This document shows, piece by piece, positions 17,376-25,955 of a DNA stretch of 64,000 nt. The stretch comes from an uncultured Clostridia bacterium (GTDB lineage Bacteria; Bacillota; Clostridia; Christensenellales; CAG-138). The position numbers and the translations under genes were made by a program. The notes below the pieces were generated by a model. That model was not told the origin of the DNA and made no database searches. It worked only from the letters and a program-made list of their open reading frames with translations. The DNA lies in NCBI GenBank assembly GCA_947168855.1, contig CAMVNO010000006.1, positions 1-64,000 on the forward strand, written 5' to 3'. The first letter of the stretch is position 1, and each line of letters begins with the position of its first letter.

Positions 17376-19337
17376 GTGAGCAGAGCGGAAGCGGTGGAAG
17401 CCTATCGCGCGGCACATAAGAAAGCGCAGAAAGCATACCGGGAGGACGTCGACCGCGGGCGCTGGCCGTACCCGCAGGTGCTGGACGATCTTCTGGAAGG
17501 CAAAAGCATTGCCGGGCGCATTGAGCTCGGCGTGATGCAGATCCCCACGGATCGCGTCGTCGGCACGGTCAGCGCGGGGCGGCGCGCCGTCTTTTCGCGC
17601 GATTTCATGCCGCTGCCCGAGATGAACACCGAGTTCGGCGCCAAGTGGACCGCGCTGTGCGAAGCGCATCTCGATGACGAGGGCATCCGCGATCCGATCC
17701 GCTGCTACGAGTATTTCGGCGATTTTTACGTGCAGGAGGGCAACAAGCGGCTGTCCGTGATGCGGTATTTCGACGCGCCTTCGGTGCCCGCCTCCGTCAT
17801 GCGGATCGTTCCGGCGTATGCGGACGATCCCGATACAAAGCTCTATTATGAATTTCTGGAGTTCTACCATCTCTCCCGCACCTATGCGTTCCGCTTTACC
17901 AAACCCGGAAGCTATCGGAAGCTCGTCGCCGCGCTCGGCTTTGAGCCGGACGAGGTCTGGACCGAGGAGCGGCGCCGGCGCGTCGTTTCGGCGTTCACGC
18001 GGTTTTCGGAAGCCGCCGCGCATGTGAAGTTCCCCGAGGGCGTCGGGCATTCCGACGCGTTCCTTGCGTGGATCTCCGTCTACTCGATCGACGATCTTTC
18101 CGCGCTCTCGCCCGAAACGCTGCTTGCCTCGCTCAACGCGAGCGTGACCGACGCGGAAGCGGATGTGACCGTATCGACCGAAGCGGATGCGCCCGCTTCG
18201 GACGCGGAGCCCGCCGGCAAAACGCTGCTTGCCCGCCTCTATAACGCGATGTTCCTGCCGACGCAGCTGCAGGCGGCGTTCATCCATGAGTTCCCGCCCG
18301 AAACGTCGGGCTGGATCCGCGGACACGAGCAGGGGCGGCTGTCTGCGGAACAGGCGCTTTCCGGAAAGGTCACGACGCGGGCATACATCGTCGACGAACA
18401 GCACAACGCCGATTCGCTCTTCCGGGAAGCGGTTACGGACGGCGCGCAGGTGATCTTTGCAACGACACCGTCCCTCATCGACGCGTGCCGCCGCGCTGCC
18501 GCCGCGTATCCGAACGTCAAGATCCTGAACTGCTCGGTGGCGATGCCCTATCCCGGCGTACGCACCTATTACAGCCGCATCTATGAGACCAAGTTCCTCG
18601 CGGGCGTGATCGCGGGCGCCTGCTCGCACAGCGACCTATTAGGCTACGTCGCCTCGGCGCCGATCTTCGGCGTGCCCGCCGGCATCAACGCGTTTGCGCT
18701 CGGCGCGCGGCTCGTCAATCCCCGCGCCGTCGTCAAGCTCCGCTGGTCCTGCGTGGAGGCCGATCCGCTCGCTTCGCTTTTGAAGGACGGCGTGGACGTC
18801 GTTTCGAACCATGAATGGTTTGCGCCGGAAGCGCCGCAGCCGCCCTTTGGGCTCATCCGGATCCCGGGCGACGGCTCGCAGGAATCGCTTGCCGCGACCT
18901 TCTGGAACTGGGGCGCGTTCTATGAAAAGCTGCTTGCCGATCTGCTGCTCGGGCACTGGGAGGACGAAAGCGCGAACAGCAGCGCCGCCGCCATCAATTA
19001 CTGGTGGGGCATGCAGAGCGGCGTGATCGGCGTCACGCCGTCCGAAAAGCTGCCGGAGGGGATCAGGGCGCTGGTCGAAGCGCTGAAGGGCTCGATCGTC
19101 GAAGGGCGGCTCGACCCGTTCCGCCGTGTGATGAGCGATCAGGAGGGCATCGTCCGAAACGACGGCAGCCGCTGGCTTTCCCCCGCTGAGATCCTGCACA
19201 TGGACTGGCTTTCCGACACGATCGAGGGCAGGATCCCCACGTTCGATGAACTGCTGCCGGTCGCGCAGAGCATCGTGCGATTACTCGGCGTGTACCGCGA
19301 AGCCATCCCTCCCGTGAAGGACGGTCCGATCCTATGA
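17376..19337 (+). CDS. ParB-like domain fused to a cytosolic BMP-family ligand-binding domain
   Basis: 653 residues with no signal peptide. The N-terminal quarter has a ParB/sulfiredoxin-like segment (IELGVMQIPTDRVVGT and QEGNKRLSVMRYF). A short acidic Ala-rich linker lies near 255-290, and the C-terminal half (about 315-590) resembles BMP/PnrA/Med periplasmic-binding-type proteins (GYVASAPIFGVPAGINAFALG). BMP proteins normally bind nucleosides for ABC importers, but this one should be cytosolic, like B. subtilis Med, and no permease is nearby. The GTG start follows AAAGGAAG. It overlaps the next gene by 4 bases. A ligand-sensing regulator is a reasonable guess; the ligand is unknown. Confidence 0.75.
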   Translation: MSRAEAVEAYRAAHKKAQKAYREDVDRGRWPYPQVLDDLLEGKSIAGRIELGVMQIPTDRVVGTVSAGRRAVFSRDFMPLPEMNTEFGAKWTALCEAHLDDEGIRDPIRCYEYFGDFYVQEGNKRLSVMRYFDAPSVPASVMRIVPAYADDPDTKLYYEFLEFYHLSRTYAFRFTKPGSYRKLVAALGFEPDEVWTEERRRRVVSAFTRFSEAAAHVKFPEGVGHSDAFLAWISVYSIDDLSALSPETLLASLNASVTDAEADVTVSTEADAPASDAEPAGKTLLARLYNAMFLPTQLQAAFIHEFPPETSGWIRGHEQGRLSAEQALSGKVTTRAYIVDEQHNADSLFREAVTDGAQVIFATTPSLIDACRRAAAAYPNVKILNCSVAMPYPGVRTYYSRIYETKFLAGVIAGACSHSDLLGYVASAPIFGVPAGINAFALGARLVNPRAVVKLRWSCVEADPLASLLKDGVDVVSNHEWFAPEAPQPPFGLIRIPGDGSQESLAATFWNWGAFYEKLLADLLLGHWEDESANSSAAAINYWWGMQSGVIGVTPSEKLPEGIRALVEALKGSIVEGRLDPFRRVMSDQEGIVRNDGSRWLSPAEILHMDWLSDTIEGRIPTFDELLPVAQSIVRLLGVYREAIPPVKDGPIL

Positions 19338-19936
19338 AGATCCTTCTGATTTCCGACGTGGAGGAGCCCGCGCTCTGGGACTATTATCGACCGGGTCGGC
19401 TTGCGGAGTATGATATGATCCTGTCCGCGGGGGATCTCAAAGCGGAATACCTCTCCTTTCTCGTCACTATGGCAAACGTCCCGGTGCTGTACGTGCACGG
19501 CAACCACAACACAAGCTACGGCCGCTTCCCGCCGGAAGGCTGCGACTGCGTCGAGGACAAGCTCGTCACATGCAAGGGCTTGCGCATTCTCGGGCTCGGC
19601 GGCAGCGCGGTTTACAGCGGCGGAAATCATCAGTACACCGAACGGCAGATGGCGCGCCGCATCCGGCGGCTGAACCGTGCAGTCAGAAAGGCAGGCGGCG
19701 TGGATATTGTGCTGACGCACTGCCCGCCGAAGGGACTCGGCGACGCGGAGGATTACGCGCACCGCGGATTCGAGGCTTTTTTACCGATGCTGGACAAATG
19801 GAAGCCGAAAGCGCTCGTGCACGGTCACGTGCATATTGCTTACGGCATTCCTCGTGAACTCTCGTACAACGGCACCCGCATCATCAACGCCTCCGGGCGC
19901 TATGTACTGGAGATGGAACCGGAAAGCGCCGAATAA
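19334..19936 (+). CDS. Calcineurin-like metallophosphoesterase
   Basis: 200 residues with the full metallophosphoesterase signature: an N-terminal Asp (LLISDVE), SAGDLK, GNHN, THCPP and HGHVH, which bind the di-metal centre. It is compact and soluble. The ATGA overlap with the BMP/ParB gene suggests a functional pair, perhaps acting on the nucleotide or phosphoester that the partner senses; that is inference. A likely terminator follows. Confidence 0.9.
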   Translation: MKILLISDVEEPALWDYYRPGRLAEYDMILSAGDLKAEYLSFLVTMANVPVLYVHGNHNTSYGRFPPEGCDCVEDKLVTCKGLRILGLGGSAVYSGGNHQYTERQMARRIRRLNRAVRKAGGVDIVLTHCPPKGLGDAEDYAHRGFEAFLPMLDKWKPKALVHGHVHIAYGIPRELSYNGTRIINASGRYVLEMEPESAE

Positions 19937-19973
19937 AAAGCCCCTCCGCGGCATTTTGTCAAGGAGAATCTTC

Positions 19974-20014
19974 AAAGGCGCAGCCTGTTTTCAATCGACT
20001 GTGCCTTTTGTTGC
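19974..20014 (+). terminator. Probable terminator after the phosphoesterase gene
   Basis: AAAGGCGCAG pairs with CTGTGCCTTT (one G-T pair) around a 15-base loop, followed by TGTT. It partly overlaps the next promoter's -35. Confidence 0.55.
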
Positions 20015-20039
20015 GCTCCGACAAAATCCGTGATAAGAT
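20011..20039 (+). promoter_or_regulatory. Promoter of the DUF3267 gene
   Basis: TTGCGC (20011-20016) and TAAGAT (20034-20039) with a 17-bp spacer, about 40 bases before the chosen ATG. Confidence 0.55.
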
Positions 20040-20079
20040 GAATCCAAACAAACAGGAGCTTTGTCTCGAAAGGAAGCAT

Positions 20080-20682
20080 ATGTCCAAGTTGATTTGGGAG
20101 GGCAATCAAGCAGAATGGGGCTTACCGCACCCAGAAAGACCTCTGCCTGAAAACGCGGTTAAGATTCAGACATCAGATCATGTGTTCCGGGACAGCCTGC
20201 CTTACGGAATACCGCCCATGCTGATCTGTTTTTCGGCATTATTCCTGAAAGCTTCTCTCAATCACGAATCGCCGGTTGCGCCGCTCTTCCTCCTGCCGGC
20301 ACTTATAGTCGGAATGATCGTTGCTTTGCCGCTGCATGAATGGATGCACGCAATCTGCTATCCGAAACAGGCCGAAGTATGGATCGGTTTTTGTCTGAAA
20401 AAGGTTGCAGCATATGCCATATCGTTTGATCCGATCACGCGAAAAAGATATGTCATCATGTCGCTTTCCCCTGCGCTTCTCGGCATCATCCCGCTGATTG
20501 CATTCGCGGTTATTCCGATCACCTTGAAGCCGCTTCTGACCGTGTGTATCGTATCGGCATTTATGGGACTGATCTCGCCCTGCCCGGACTATATGGACGT
20601 CATCGCCGTGATGCGGCAGACCGAAAAGGGCGACATGATACAGGCGTCAAACGACGGACTGTACAAATTCCGATGCCGTTAG
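20080..20682 (+). CDS. DUF3267-type membrane protein with HExxH motif
   Basis: 200 residues, four predicted membrane helices. PLHEWMHAICYP is a zinc-metallopeptidase-like HExxH motif, as in the DUF3267 family. The internal ATG at 20080 is preferred over the track start at 20008 because it follows GAAAGGAAGC. Base composition is more AT-rich than the flanking genes, which may mean separate acquisition. Function unknown; whether it is proteolytic cannot be told. Confidence 0.75.
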   Translation: MSKLIWEGNQAEWGLPHPERPLPENAVKIQTSDHVFRDSLPYGIPPMLICFSALFLKASLNHESPVAPLFLLPALIVGMIVALPLHEWMHAICYPKQAEVWIGFCLKKVAAYAISFDPITRKRYVIMSLSPALLGIIPLIAFAVIPITLKPLLTVCIVSAFMGLISPCPDYMDVIAVMRQTEKGDMIQASNDGLYKFRCR

Positions 20683-20725
20683 GGCGTGAACGGCACCGTC
20701 AACCATTTCACTTTGTCCCGATTTC

Positions 20726-20755
20726 TTGACACGCCGCCCGTGTGCGGCGTATAAT
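20726..20755 (+). promoter_or_regulatory. tcdA promoter with palindromic spacer
   Basis: A consensus TTGACA (20726-20731) and TATAAT (20750-20755) with an 18-bp spacer. The spacer itself is an inverted repeat (CGCCGC/GCGGCG around six bases), which could be an operator. Confidence 0.88.
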
Positions 20756-20784
20756 TATATATATTCTTTTGTGTGAGTATGCGT

Positions 20785-21504
20785 ATGACGGATCAATTCA
20801 CCAGAACAAGATTGCTCATCGGCGACGCGGGGATCGAACGGCTGAAAAACGCGCGCGTTGCCGTATTCGGGCTCGGCGGCGTGGGAAGCTACGCGGTCGA
20901 AGCGCTTGCGCGAAGCGGCGTCGGCACGCTTGACATCATCGACGACGACGTAATTGCGCTCAGTAACCTCAACCGGCTTTTATACGCGACGCGGGACAAC
21001 GTCGGACAGCCGAAGACCGAGGTCGTAAAGGCGCGGATCGCCGCGATCTGCCCGGAAACGGTCGTGCATGCGTACCGCTGCTTCTACCTGCCGGAGACCG
21101 CGGACCGGTTCGATTTTACGCAATACGATTATGTCGCTGACGCGATCGACACGGTGTCCGGAAAGCTGCAGCTCGTCATGCAGGCGCACGAGGCAAACGT
21201 TCCGGTCATCAGCTCGATGGGCGCGGGCAACAAGCTGGACCCGACGGCGTTCGAGGTTGCGGACATCGCAAAGACGAGCGTGTGTCCCCTGGCACGGGTC
21301 ATGCGGCGCGAGCTCAGAAAGCGCGGGATCGAGCATCTGAAAGTCGTGTACTCAAAGGAACCGCCGATCACACCGGAGGAAGCGGAGCCGGACGGCGCGC
21401 ACCAGAAGCGGCAGACTCCCGGAAGCTGCGCCTTCGTGCCGTCGGTTGCGGGGCTTATCATGGCGGGCGAAATCATCCGCGATCTCTGCGGGATCAAACG
21501 ATAA
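20785..21504 (+). CDS. tcdA: tRNA threonylcarbamoyladenosine dehydratase (E1-like)
   Basis: An E1/ThiF-like enzyme that uses ATP to cyclise t6A37 of tRNA to ct6A. 239 residues. The nucleotide-binding GLGGVGSYAVEAL, the DDDVIALSNLNR motif and AIDTVSGKL are typical of TcdA/CsdL. Homologues start near QFxRTxLLxG, so ATG 20785 (MTDQFTRTRLL) is chosen over the GTG at 20773. No clear Shine-Dalgarno precedes any candidate start and the leader would be only about 20 bases. Confidence 0.93.
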   Translation: MTDQFTRTRLLIGDAGIERLKNARVAVFGLGGVGSYAVEALARSGVGTLDIIDDDVIALSNLNRLLYATRDNVGQPKTEVVKARIAAICPETVVHAYRCFYLPETADRFDFTQYDYVADAIDTVSGKLQLVMQAHEANVPVISSMGAGNKLDPTAFEVADIAKTSVCPLARVMRRELRKRGIEHLKVVYSKEPPITPEEAEPDGAHQKRQTPGSCAFVPSVAGLIMAGEIIRDLCGIKR

Positions 21505-21525
21505 AGAACCAAAGGAGAAAACCAT

Positions 21526-21984
21526 ATGAAACTGGCTGAAGCATTGCAGGAGCGCGCGGATCTGAACCGCCGTATCGAACAGCTTCGCGCGCGCATCACG
21601 GCAAACGCGCTGGTACAGGAGGGTGAAAGGACCGCCGAGGATCCGCAGGCGCTGCTTGACGAGCTTCAAGCGTGCACCGAGCGCTTATGCGCGCTGATGC
21701 GCGCGATCAACCGCACGAACTGCGAAACAGTCGTCAACAGCGCAACCCTTACCGATCTGATCGCCGAACGGGACAGCAAGCGCGTTCTCCTTTCGGTATA
21801 CCACGACGCAGTGGACGCCGCAAGCTGCGTCGTCAGCCGTGCGACCCGCAGCGAGATCCGGATCCTGCCCGCGCTCGACGTAAAAGCGCTGCAGGACAAT
21901 GCGGATCTGCTTTCAAAGGAGCTTCGTCTGCTCGACAATACCCTGCAGGAACAGAACTGGAAGACCGAACTGATCGGATTGTAA
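21526..21984 (+). CDS. DIP1984/septicolysin-like family protein
   Basis: 152 residues, almost entirely helical with heptad-like Leu/Ala spacing. The start MKLAEALQERADLNRRIEQL and the INRTNCET segment match the DIP1984 family of small cytosolic proteins, whose role is not established. It begins 21 bases after tcdA with AAAGGAG ahead of the ATG, so it is probably co-transcribed. Confidence 0.85.
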   Translation: MKLAEALQERADLNRRIEQLRARITANALVQEGERTAEDPQALLDELQACTERLCALMRAINRTNCETVVNSATLTDLIAERDSKRVLLSVYHDAVDAASCVVSRATRSEIRILPALDVKALQDNADLLSKELRLLDNTLQEQNWKTELIGL

Positions 21985-22230
21985 GCGCAAAGTCGGTATC
22001 CGTGCGGGGCGAATGCATCTCGGCGGCGGAGAATGCAGCCGCGCTTGGGTGCGCCGAAGGGCAGGCGCGGGGGATGATGATCCCGCCTTATCGTTTTGCC
22101 CCGATCGCGTACACGTGCATCGTAAACCTGCATCGTAACTACCGCGCATTGACCGCACGGAGAGGGCGGGAACGGGGAACCTTTGCGCATTCAACGGGAA
22201 CGCGGCTTTCGCCGCAGAAAGGAAATGCCT
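21985..22230. other. Intergenic region before the ABC exporter
   Basis: 246 bases with open frames but no convincing gene and no clear promoter. GCGGC/GCCGC at 22203-22216 is a small hairpin directly upstream of the ABC gene's ribosome-binding site, and TACGATGCA-like direct repeats occur near 22115-22135 on the minus strand. Confidence 0.5.
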
Positions 22231-24081
22231 ATGCCGGGTCCGATGGGCGGTCCGATGGGACCTCGCGGTTTTTTGACCGATGAAGAGAAACAGAACGTGC
22301 CGAAGGTCAGCTGGAAACTGATCAGACGCATCCTCAGCTATCTGAAGCCGTACTGGCTGCAGTTTTTGCTGGTATTCCTGACGATCCTCGTCTCCGCGGG
22401 CGTGGGACTGCTGCCGAGCATCATCACCGGGCGGATCGTGAACGAAGCGCTGGTCGGCAAGAATATGAAGCTGCTCATTCAGCTTCTGATCGCCGCGTTT
22501 ATCACGCTGACCGCGTCGCAGGTGATCGGCGTCCTCGAAAGCTACATCAACGCGTGGATCTCGAACAAGATCATCTACGATATGAAGAACCAGATGTACG
22601 GGCACCTTCTGTCGATGCCGCACGCGTTCTTCACCACAGAGAAGCAGGGCGACATCATCACGCGCATGAACAGCGACATCGGCGGCGTGTCGAGCGTGAT
22701 CTCGGGCACGCTGACGAACATCGTCCGCAACATCGTGGTCGTCGTGACCACGCTCGTCGCGCTGTTTACCATGAGCTGGCAGCTCGCGCTGGTCGGGATC
22801 GTGGTGATCCCGCTGCTGATCCTGCCGACGCGCTCCGCCGGCAAAACGCGCTGGAAGCTCGCCTCCGAGAGCCAGGCGAAGCACGACGAGATGAATCAGC
22901 TCGTCAACGAAACGCTGTCGGTCTCCGGCTCGCTGCTGGTCAAGCTGTTTGCGCGGGAAAAGCGCGAACAGGCGCGCTTCGAAGCAGTCAACGACGAGGT
23001 CACGAAGCTCTCGATGAAGGAACAGCGCAGCGGCAAGTGGTTCATGGTGCTGATGGGCATGTTCACGGAGATCGGTCCGCTGCTGATCTATTTTGCCGGC
23101 GGCTGGTTCATCATTCAAAAGACCGATCCGACGCTGAACGTCGGCATCATCACCTCGACCGTCATGCTGATCAACCGGCTCTACCGCCCGGTGCAGTCGC
23201 TGCTCAACATCCATGTGGATTTCACACGGTCGCTTGCGCTGTTTACGCGCATCTTCGACTACTTCGACATGGTCCCGGCGATCCGCGAGCCGAAGCATCC
23301 GCGCCGTCCGAACGTCGGCGGCGAGGACATCCGCTACCAGCACGTCGCCTTCTCCTATTCCGCGGATAAGCCGCTTCTTTCGGACATCGACTTTACCGTG
23401 CCTGCCGGAAAGATGTACGCCATCGTCGGACCGTCCGGCTCCGGCAAGAGCACGATCGTGAACCTGCTCCCCCGTCTCTACGACGTCAACCGCGGCGCCG
23501 TTCTGATCGGGCGCAACGACGTGCGCTCCTTCGACCTTGCTTATCTGCGCGGCAGCATCGGCGTGGTCACGCAGGATTCGTACCTCTTCAACGGCACGAT
23601 CCGCGAAAACCTGCTCTACGCAAAGGAGGACGCGACCGAAGCCGAGCTGATGGCGGCGCTCGAAACCGCAAGCCTCACCGAGTTCATCAAGAACCAGCCG
23701 GACGGGCTCGACACGGTCGTGGGCAACCGGGGGCTCAAGCTGTCCGGCGGCGAAAAGCAGCGGCTGTCGATCGCGCGGATCATCTTGAAGGACCCGGCGA
23801 TCCTGATCCTCGACGAGGCGACAAGCGCGCTCGACTCCATTTCGGAGAACGCGATCCAGGACGCGCTCGAAACGCTGATGCGCGGGCGCACGTCCATCGT
23901 CATTGCGCACCGGCTTTCGACGATCCTGAAGGCGGACCGCATTCTGGTCGTGGCAAACGGCACGATCACCGAACAGGGCACGCACGACGAGCTGCTCAAG
24001 AGAAACGGCGTCTACCGCGAGCTGTACGAAACGCAGTTCCGCAGGGTCATCGAGATGGAAGCGGAAAAAGCCGGAGCGTGA
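22231..24081 (+). CDS. ABC transporter, fused permease/ATPase exporter
   Basis: 616 residues in a type IV exporter half-transporter layout: six membrane helices (about 20-320), then the nucleotide-binding domain with Walker A GPSGSGKST (about 400), signature LSGGEKQRLS (about 505), Walker B ILILDEATS (about 525) and the H-loop IAHRLST. The N-terminus is Met/Gly/Pro-rich (MPGPMGGPMGPRG). ATG 22231 has AAAGG 8 bases upstream. It most likely works as a homodimer because no partner gene is adjacent. The substrate (lipid, peptide or drug) is unknown. A strong terminator follows. Confidence 0.93.
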   Translation: MPGPMGGPMGPRGFLTDEEKQNVPKVSWKLIRRILSYLKPYWLQFLLVFLTILVSAGVGLLPSIITGRIVNEALVGKNMKLLIQLLIAAFITLTASQVIGVLESYINAWISNKIIYDMKNQMYGHLLSMPHAFFTTEKQGDIITRMNSDIGGVSSVISGTLTNIVRNIVVVVTTLVALFTMSWQLALVGIVVIPLLILPTRSAGKTRWKLASESQAKHDEMNQLVNETLSVSGSLLVKLFAREKREQARFEAVNDEVTKLSMKEQRSGKWFMVLMGMFTEIGPLLIYFAGGWFIIQKTDPTLNVGIITSTVMLINRLYRPVQSLLNIHVDFTRSLALFTRIFDYFDMVPAIREPKHPRRPNVGGEDIRYQHVAFSYSADKPLLSDIDFTVPAGKMYAIVGPSGSGKSTIVNLLPRLYDVNRGAVLIGRNDVRSFDLAYLRGSIGVVTQDSYLFNGTIRENLLYAKEDATEAELMAALETASLTEFIKNQPDGLDTVVGNRGLKLSGGEKQRLSIARIILKDPAILILDEATSALDSISENAIQDALETLMRGRTSIVIAHRLSTILKADRILVVANGTITEQGTHDELLKRNGVYRELYETQFRRVIEMEAEKAGA

Positions 24082-24090
24082 TCGCACCGA

Positions 24091-24114
24091 ACGGACCTGC
24101 GGGTCCGTTTTTTT
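24091..24114 (+). terminator. Terminator after the ABC exporter
   Basis: ACGGACC/GGTCCGT stem with a 4-base loop, followed by six or more T residues, 10 bases after the stop. Confidence 0.93.
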
Positions 24115-24149
24115 ACGCGTATTTTACGCAAATAGTTTGCGTTCTCCGG

Positions 24150-24178
24150 TTGAAAACGGACAGCGTTTCTGTTACGAT
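24150..24178 (+). promoter_or_regulatory. Promoter of the Na/phosphate symporter gene
   Basis: TTGAAA (24150-24155) and TACGAT (24173-24178), 17-bp spacer, 34 bases before the ATG. Confidence 0.7.
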
Positions 24179-24212
24179 AGTATCAGGATTCTATGTGGGA
24201 GGAAATGGTATC

Positions 24213-25859
24213 ATGCTTTTGGAGAATGCGCCGCTTCAGCATATCCCGGTTGCAAACCTGCTCGGGATCATCGGCGGTATCGCGATCTTCTTGTTCGGCA
24301 TCAAGATCATGGGCAACGGCATCGAGCGGCTCGCGGGCGCAAAGCTCAAGTCGATCCTCGAAAAGCTGACGAAAAACCGGTTTCTGGGGCTTCTGGTCGG
24401 CACCATGATCACCGGCATCATCCAAAGCTCGAACGCGGTCTCGGTCATGACGGTCGGCTTCGTCAACGCGGGGCTGATGCCGCTTGACAACGCGGTCGGC
24501 GTCATCATGGGCGCGAACATCGGTACGACCATCACCGGTCAGCTCATCGCATTCAACGTCGATATGTACGCGCCGATCATCGCGTTCGTCGGCGTCATGG
24601 CAATGACGTTTTTGAAGAAGCGGCCGTGGAACGACATCCTGTACGCGCTGACCGGTCTCGGTCTTTTGTTCATGGGCATGACGCTCATGAAGGATCATAT
24701 GAAGGTGCTGGCGGACGTGGTCTGGTTCAAGAACCTGATCGCGAACCTCCATAACCCGATCCTTGCGGTGCTTGTCGGCACGGCGATGACGATGATCCTG
24801 CAAAGCGTTTCCGCTTCGGTCGGCGTGCTGCAGGCAATGGCGGTCGCCATGGCGGGCGCGCTGCCGCTTTCGACCGCGGTATTTTTGATCTGCGGTCAGA
24901 ACATCGGCTGCACCACGGTTTCCGTGCTCGCTTCGATCGGCGGCACCAAGGACGCGAAGCGCACCGCCTGCATCCATGTGCTGTTCAACGTGTTTGCGTG
25001 CGTCATCTGCGTGCTGCTTGTGGTGCTCTTCCCCGGCGTTCTGACGCTGATCGAGAACATCTCCGGCAAGGAGAACTACGCGCAGCAGCTTGCAAACGCG
25101 AATACGTTTCTGAAGATCGGCGCAACGCTCATCATGTTCCCGTTCTCCGGACTGCTCATCAAGCTGTCGCGGCTCATCATCCGCGGAGAAGACAAGCTCG
25201 AGGGACGGCGGCTTCTGCACATCGTCGGCGGCAAGGATTTCGGTTCCTCCGTGACGGCGGTCGCTTCGGTCGAAAAGGAGACCGAGCGTATGTATGAGAT
25301 CGCGCATGAGAATCTCAAAAAGACGTATGCCGCAATGACCGCGCCGCGTAAGGGCGATCTTGACGGCATCAATGAGAACGAAGAAACGCTCGACTGGCTG
25401 AACTCCGAGATTTCGAAATACCTCGTCGAGATCAACCGCAACGGTCTCGGCGAAGCCGACGCGCGCTCCGTTGACCGTATGCACCACGTCATCGTGGACT
25501 ATGAGCGCATCGGCGACCATGCGGACAACATCGCGGGCTACATCAAGCACATGCGCGACCGCAAGCTGAGCTTCTCCGAAGCCGCCATGGACGAGATCGC
25601 GCCGCTGTTCCTGAAGGTGCTGAACATCGTCGAGGACGCGCACACCTGCATGCTGGATCCGAAGGCGGTGCCGCTTTCGAACATTGCGGAGCGTGAGCAG
25701 GAGGTCGACGACCTCGTCGATCTCTTTGAGAACAACCACATCAAGCGCCTTTCCGAGGGCAAGTGCTCCGCGGAGATCGGCATGCTCTATGTCGAGGCGC
25801 TGACCGACCTCGAGCGTATCTCCGACCATGCGCTGAACATCGCGGAAGCAGGACAATAA
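24213..25859 (+). CDS. Na+/phosphate cotransporter with C-terminal PhoU domain
   Basis: 548 residues. Two inverted Na/Pi-cotransporter repeats are visible: the first around GTMITGIIQSSNAVSVM, the second around GTAMTMILQSVSASVGV; the QS motifs form the transport site in NptA/SLC34 proteins. The C-terminal third (about 365-548) is a PhoU-like helical domain (DYERIGDHADNIAGY, ERISDHALNIAE). It imports phosphate with sodium, probably gated by its own PhoU part. ATG 24213 follows GGGAGGAAA; the track start at 24078 lies upstream of the promoter. Single-gene unit. Confidence 0.95.
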   Translation: MLLENAPLQHIPVANLLGIIGGIAIFLFGIKIMGNGIERLAGAKLKSILEKLTKNRFLGLLVGTMITGIIQSSNAVSVMTVGFVNAGLMPLDNAVGVIMGANIGTTITGQLIAFNVDMYAPIIAFVGVMAMTFLKKRPWNDILYALTGLGLLFMGMTLMKDHMKVLADVVWFKNLIANLHNPILAVLVGTAMTMILQSVSASVGVLQAMAVAMAGALPLSTAVFLICGQNIGCTTVSVLASIGGTKDAKRTACIHVLFNVFACVICVLLVVLFPGVLTLIENISGKENYAQQLANANTFLKIGATLIMFPFSGLLIKLSRLIIRGEDKLEGRRLLHIVGGKDFGSSVTAVASVEKETERMYEIAHENLKKTYAAMTAPRKGDLDGINENEETLDWLNSEISKYLVEINRNGLGEADARSVDRMHHVIVDYERIGDHADNIAGYIKHMRDRKLSFSEAAMDEIAPLFLKVLNIVEDAHTCMLDPKAVPLSNIAEREQEVDDLVDLFENNHIKRLSEGKCSAEIGMLYVEALTDLERISDHALNIAEAGQ

Positions 25860-25863
25860 TGGT

Positions 25864-25930
25864 GAGGGCGTCCGATCGGACGCCCTCGTGATATGTCCAT
25901 GAAAAAGGACTCCCGAAGGAGTCCTTTTTG
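25864..25930. terminator. Bidirectional terminator between the symporter and gdhA
   Basis: Two hairpins. A perfect 24-bp palindrome (GAGGGCGTCCGA and complement) lies at 25864-25887. A second one, GGACTCC/GGAGTCC with a CGAA loop, has A5 before and T5 after (25902-25929), so it can terminate both convergent genes. Confidence 0.93.
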
Positions 25931-25955
25931 ATTGGGAGATTATCGGATTTCGGGA

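Noticed and set aside
24183-25856. 557-aa minus-strand ORF opposite the Na/phosphate symporter
   Set aside because: The plus frame encodes a clear transporter with duplicated motifs; the minus frame is His/Asp/Arg-rich with no family likeness. The same reasoning applies to the shadows at 42782-44509 and 56215-58137.
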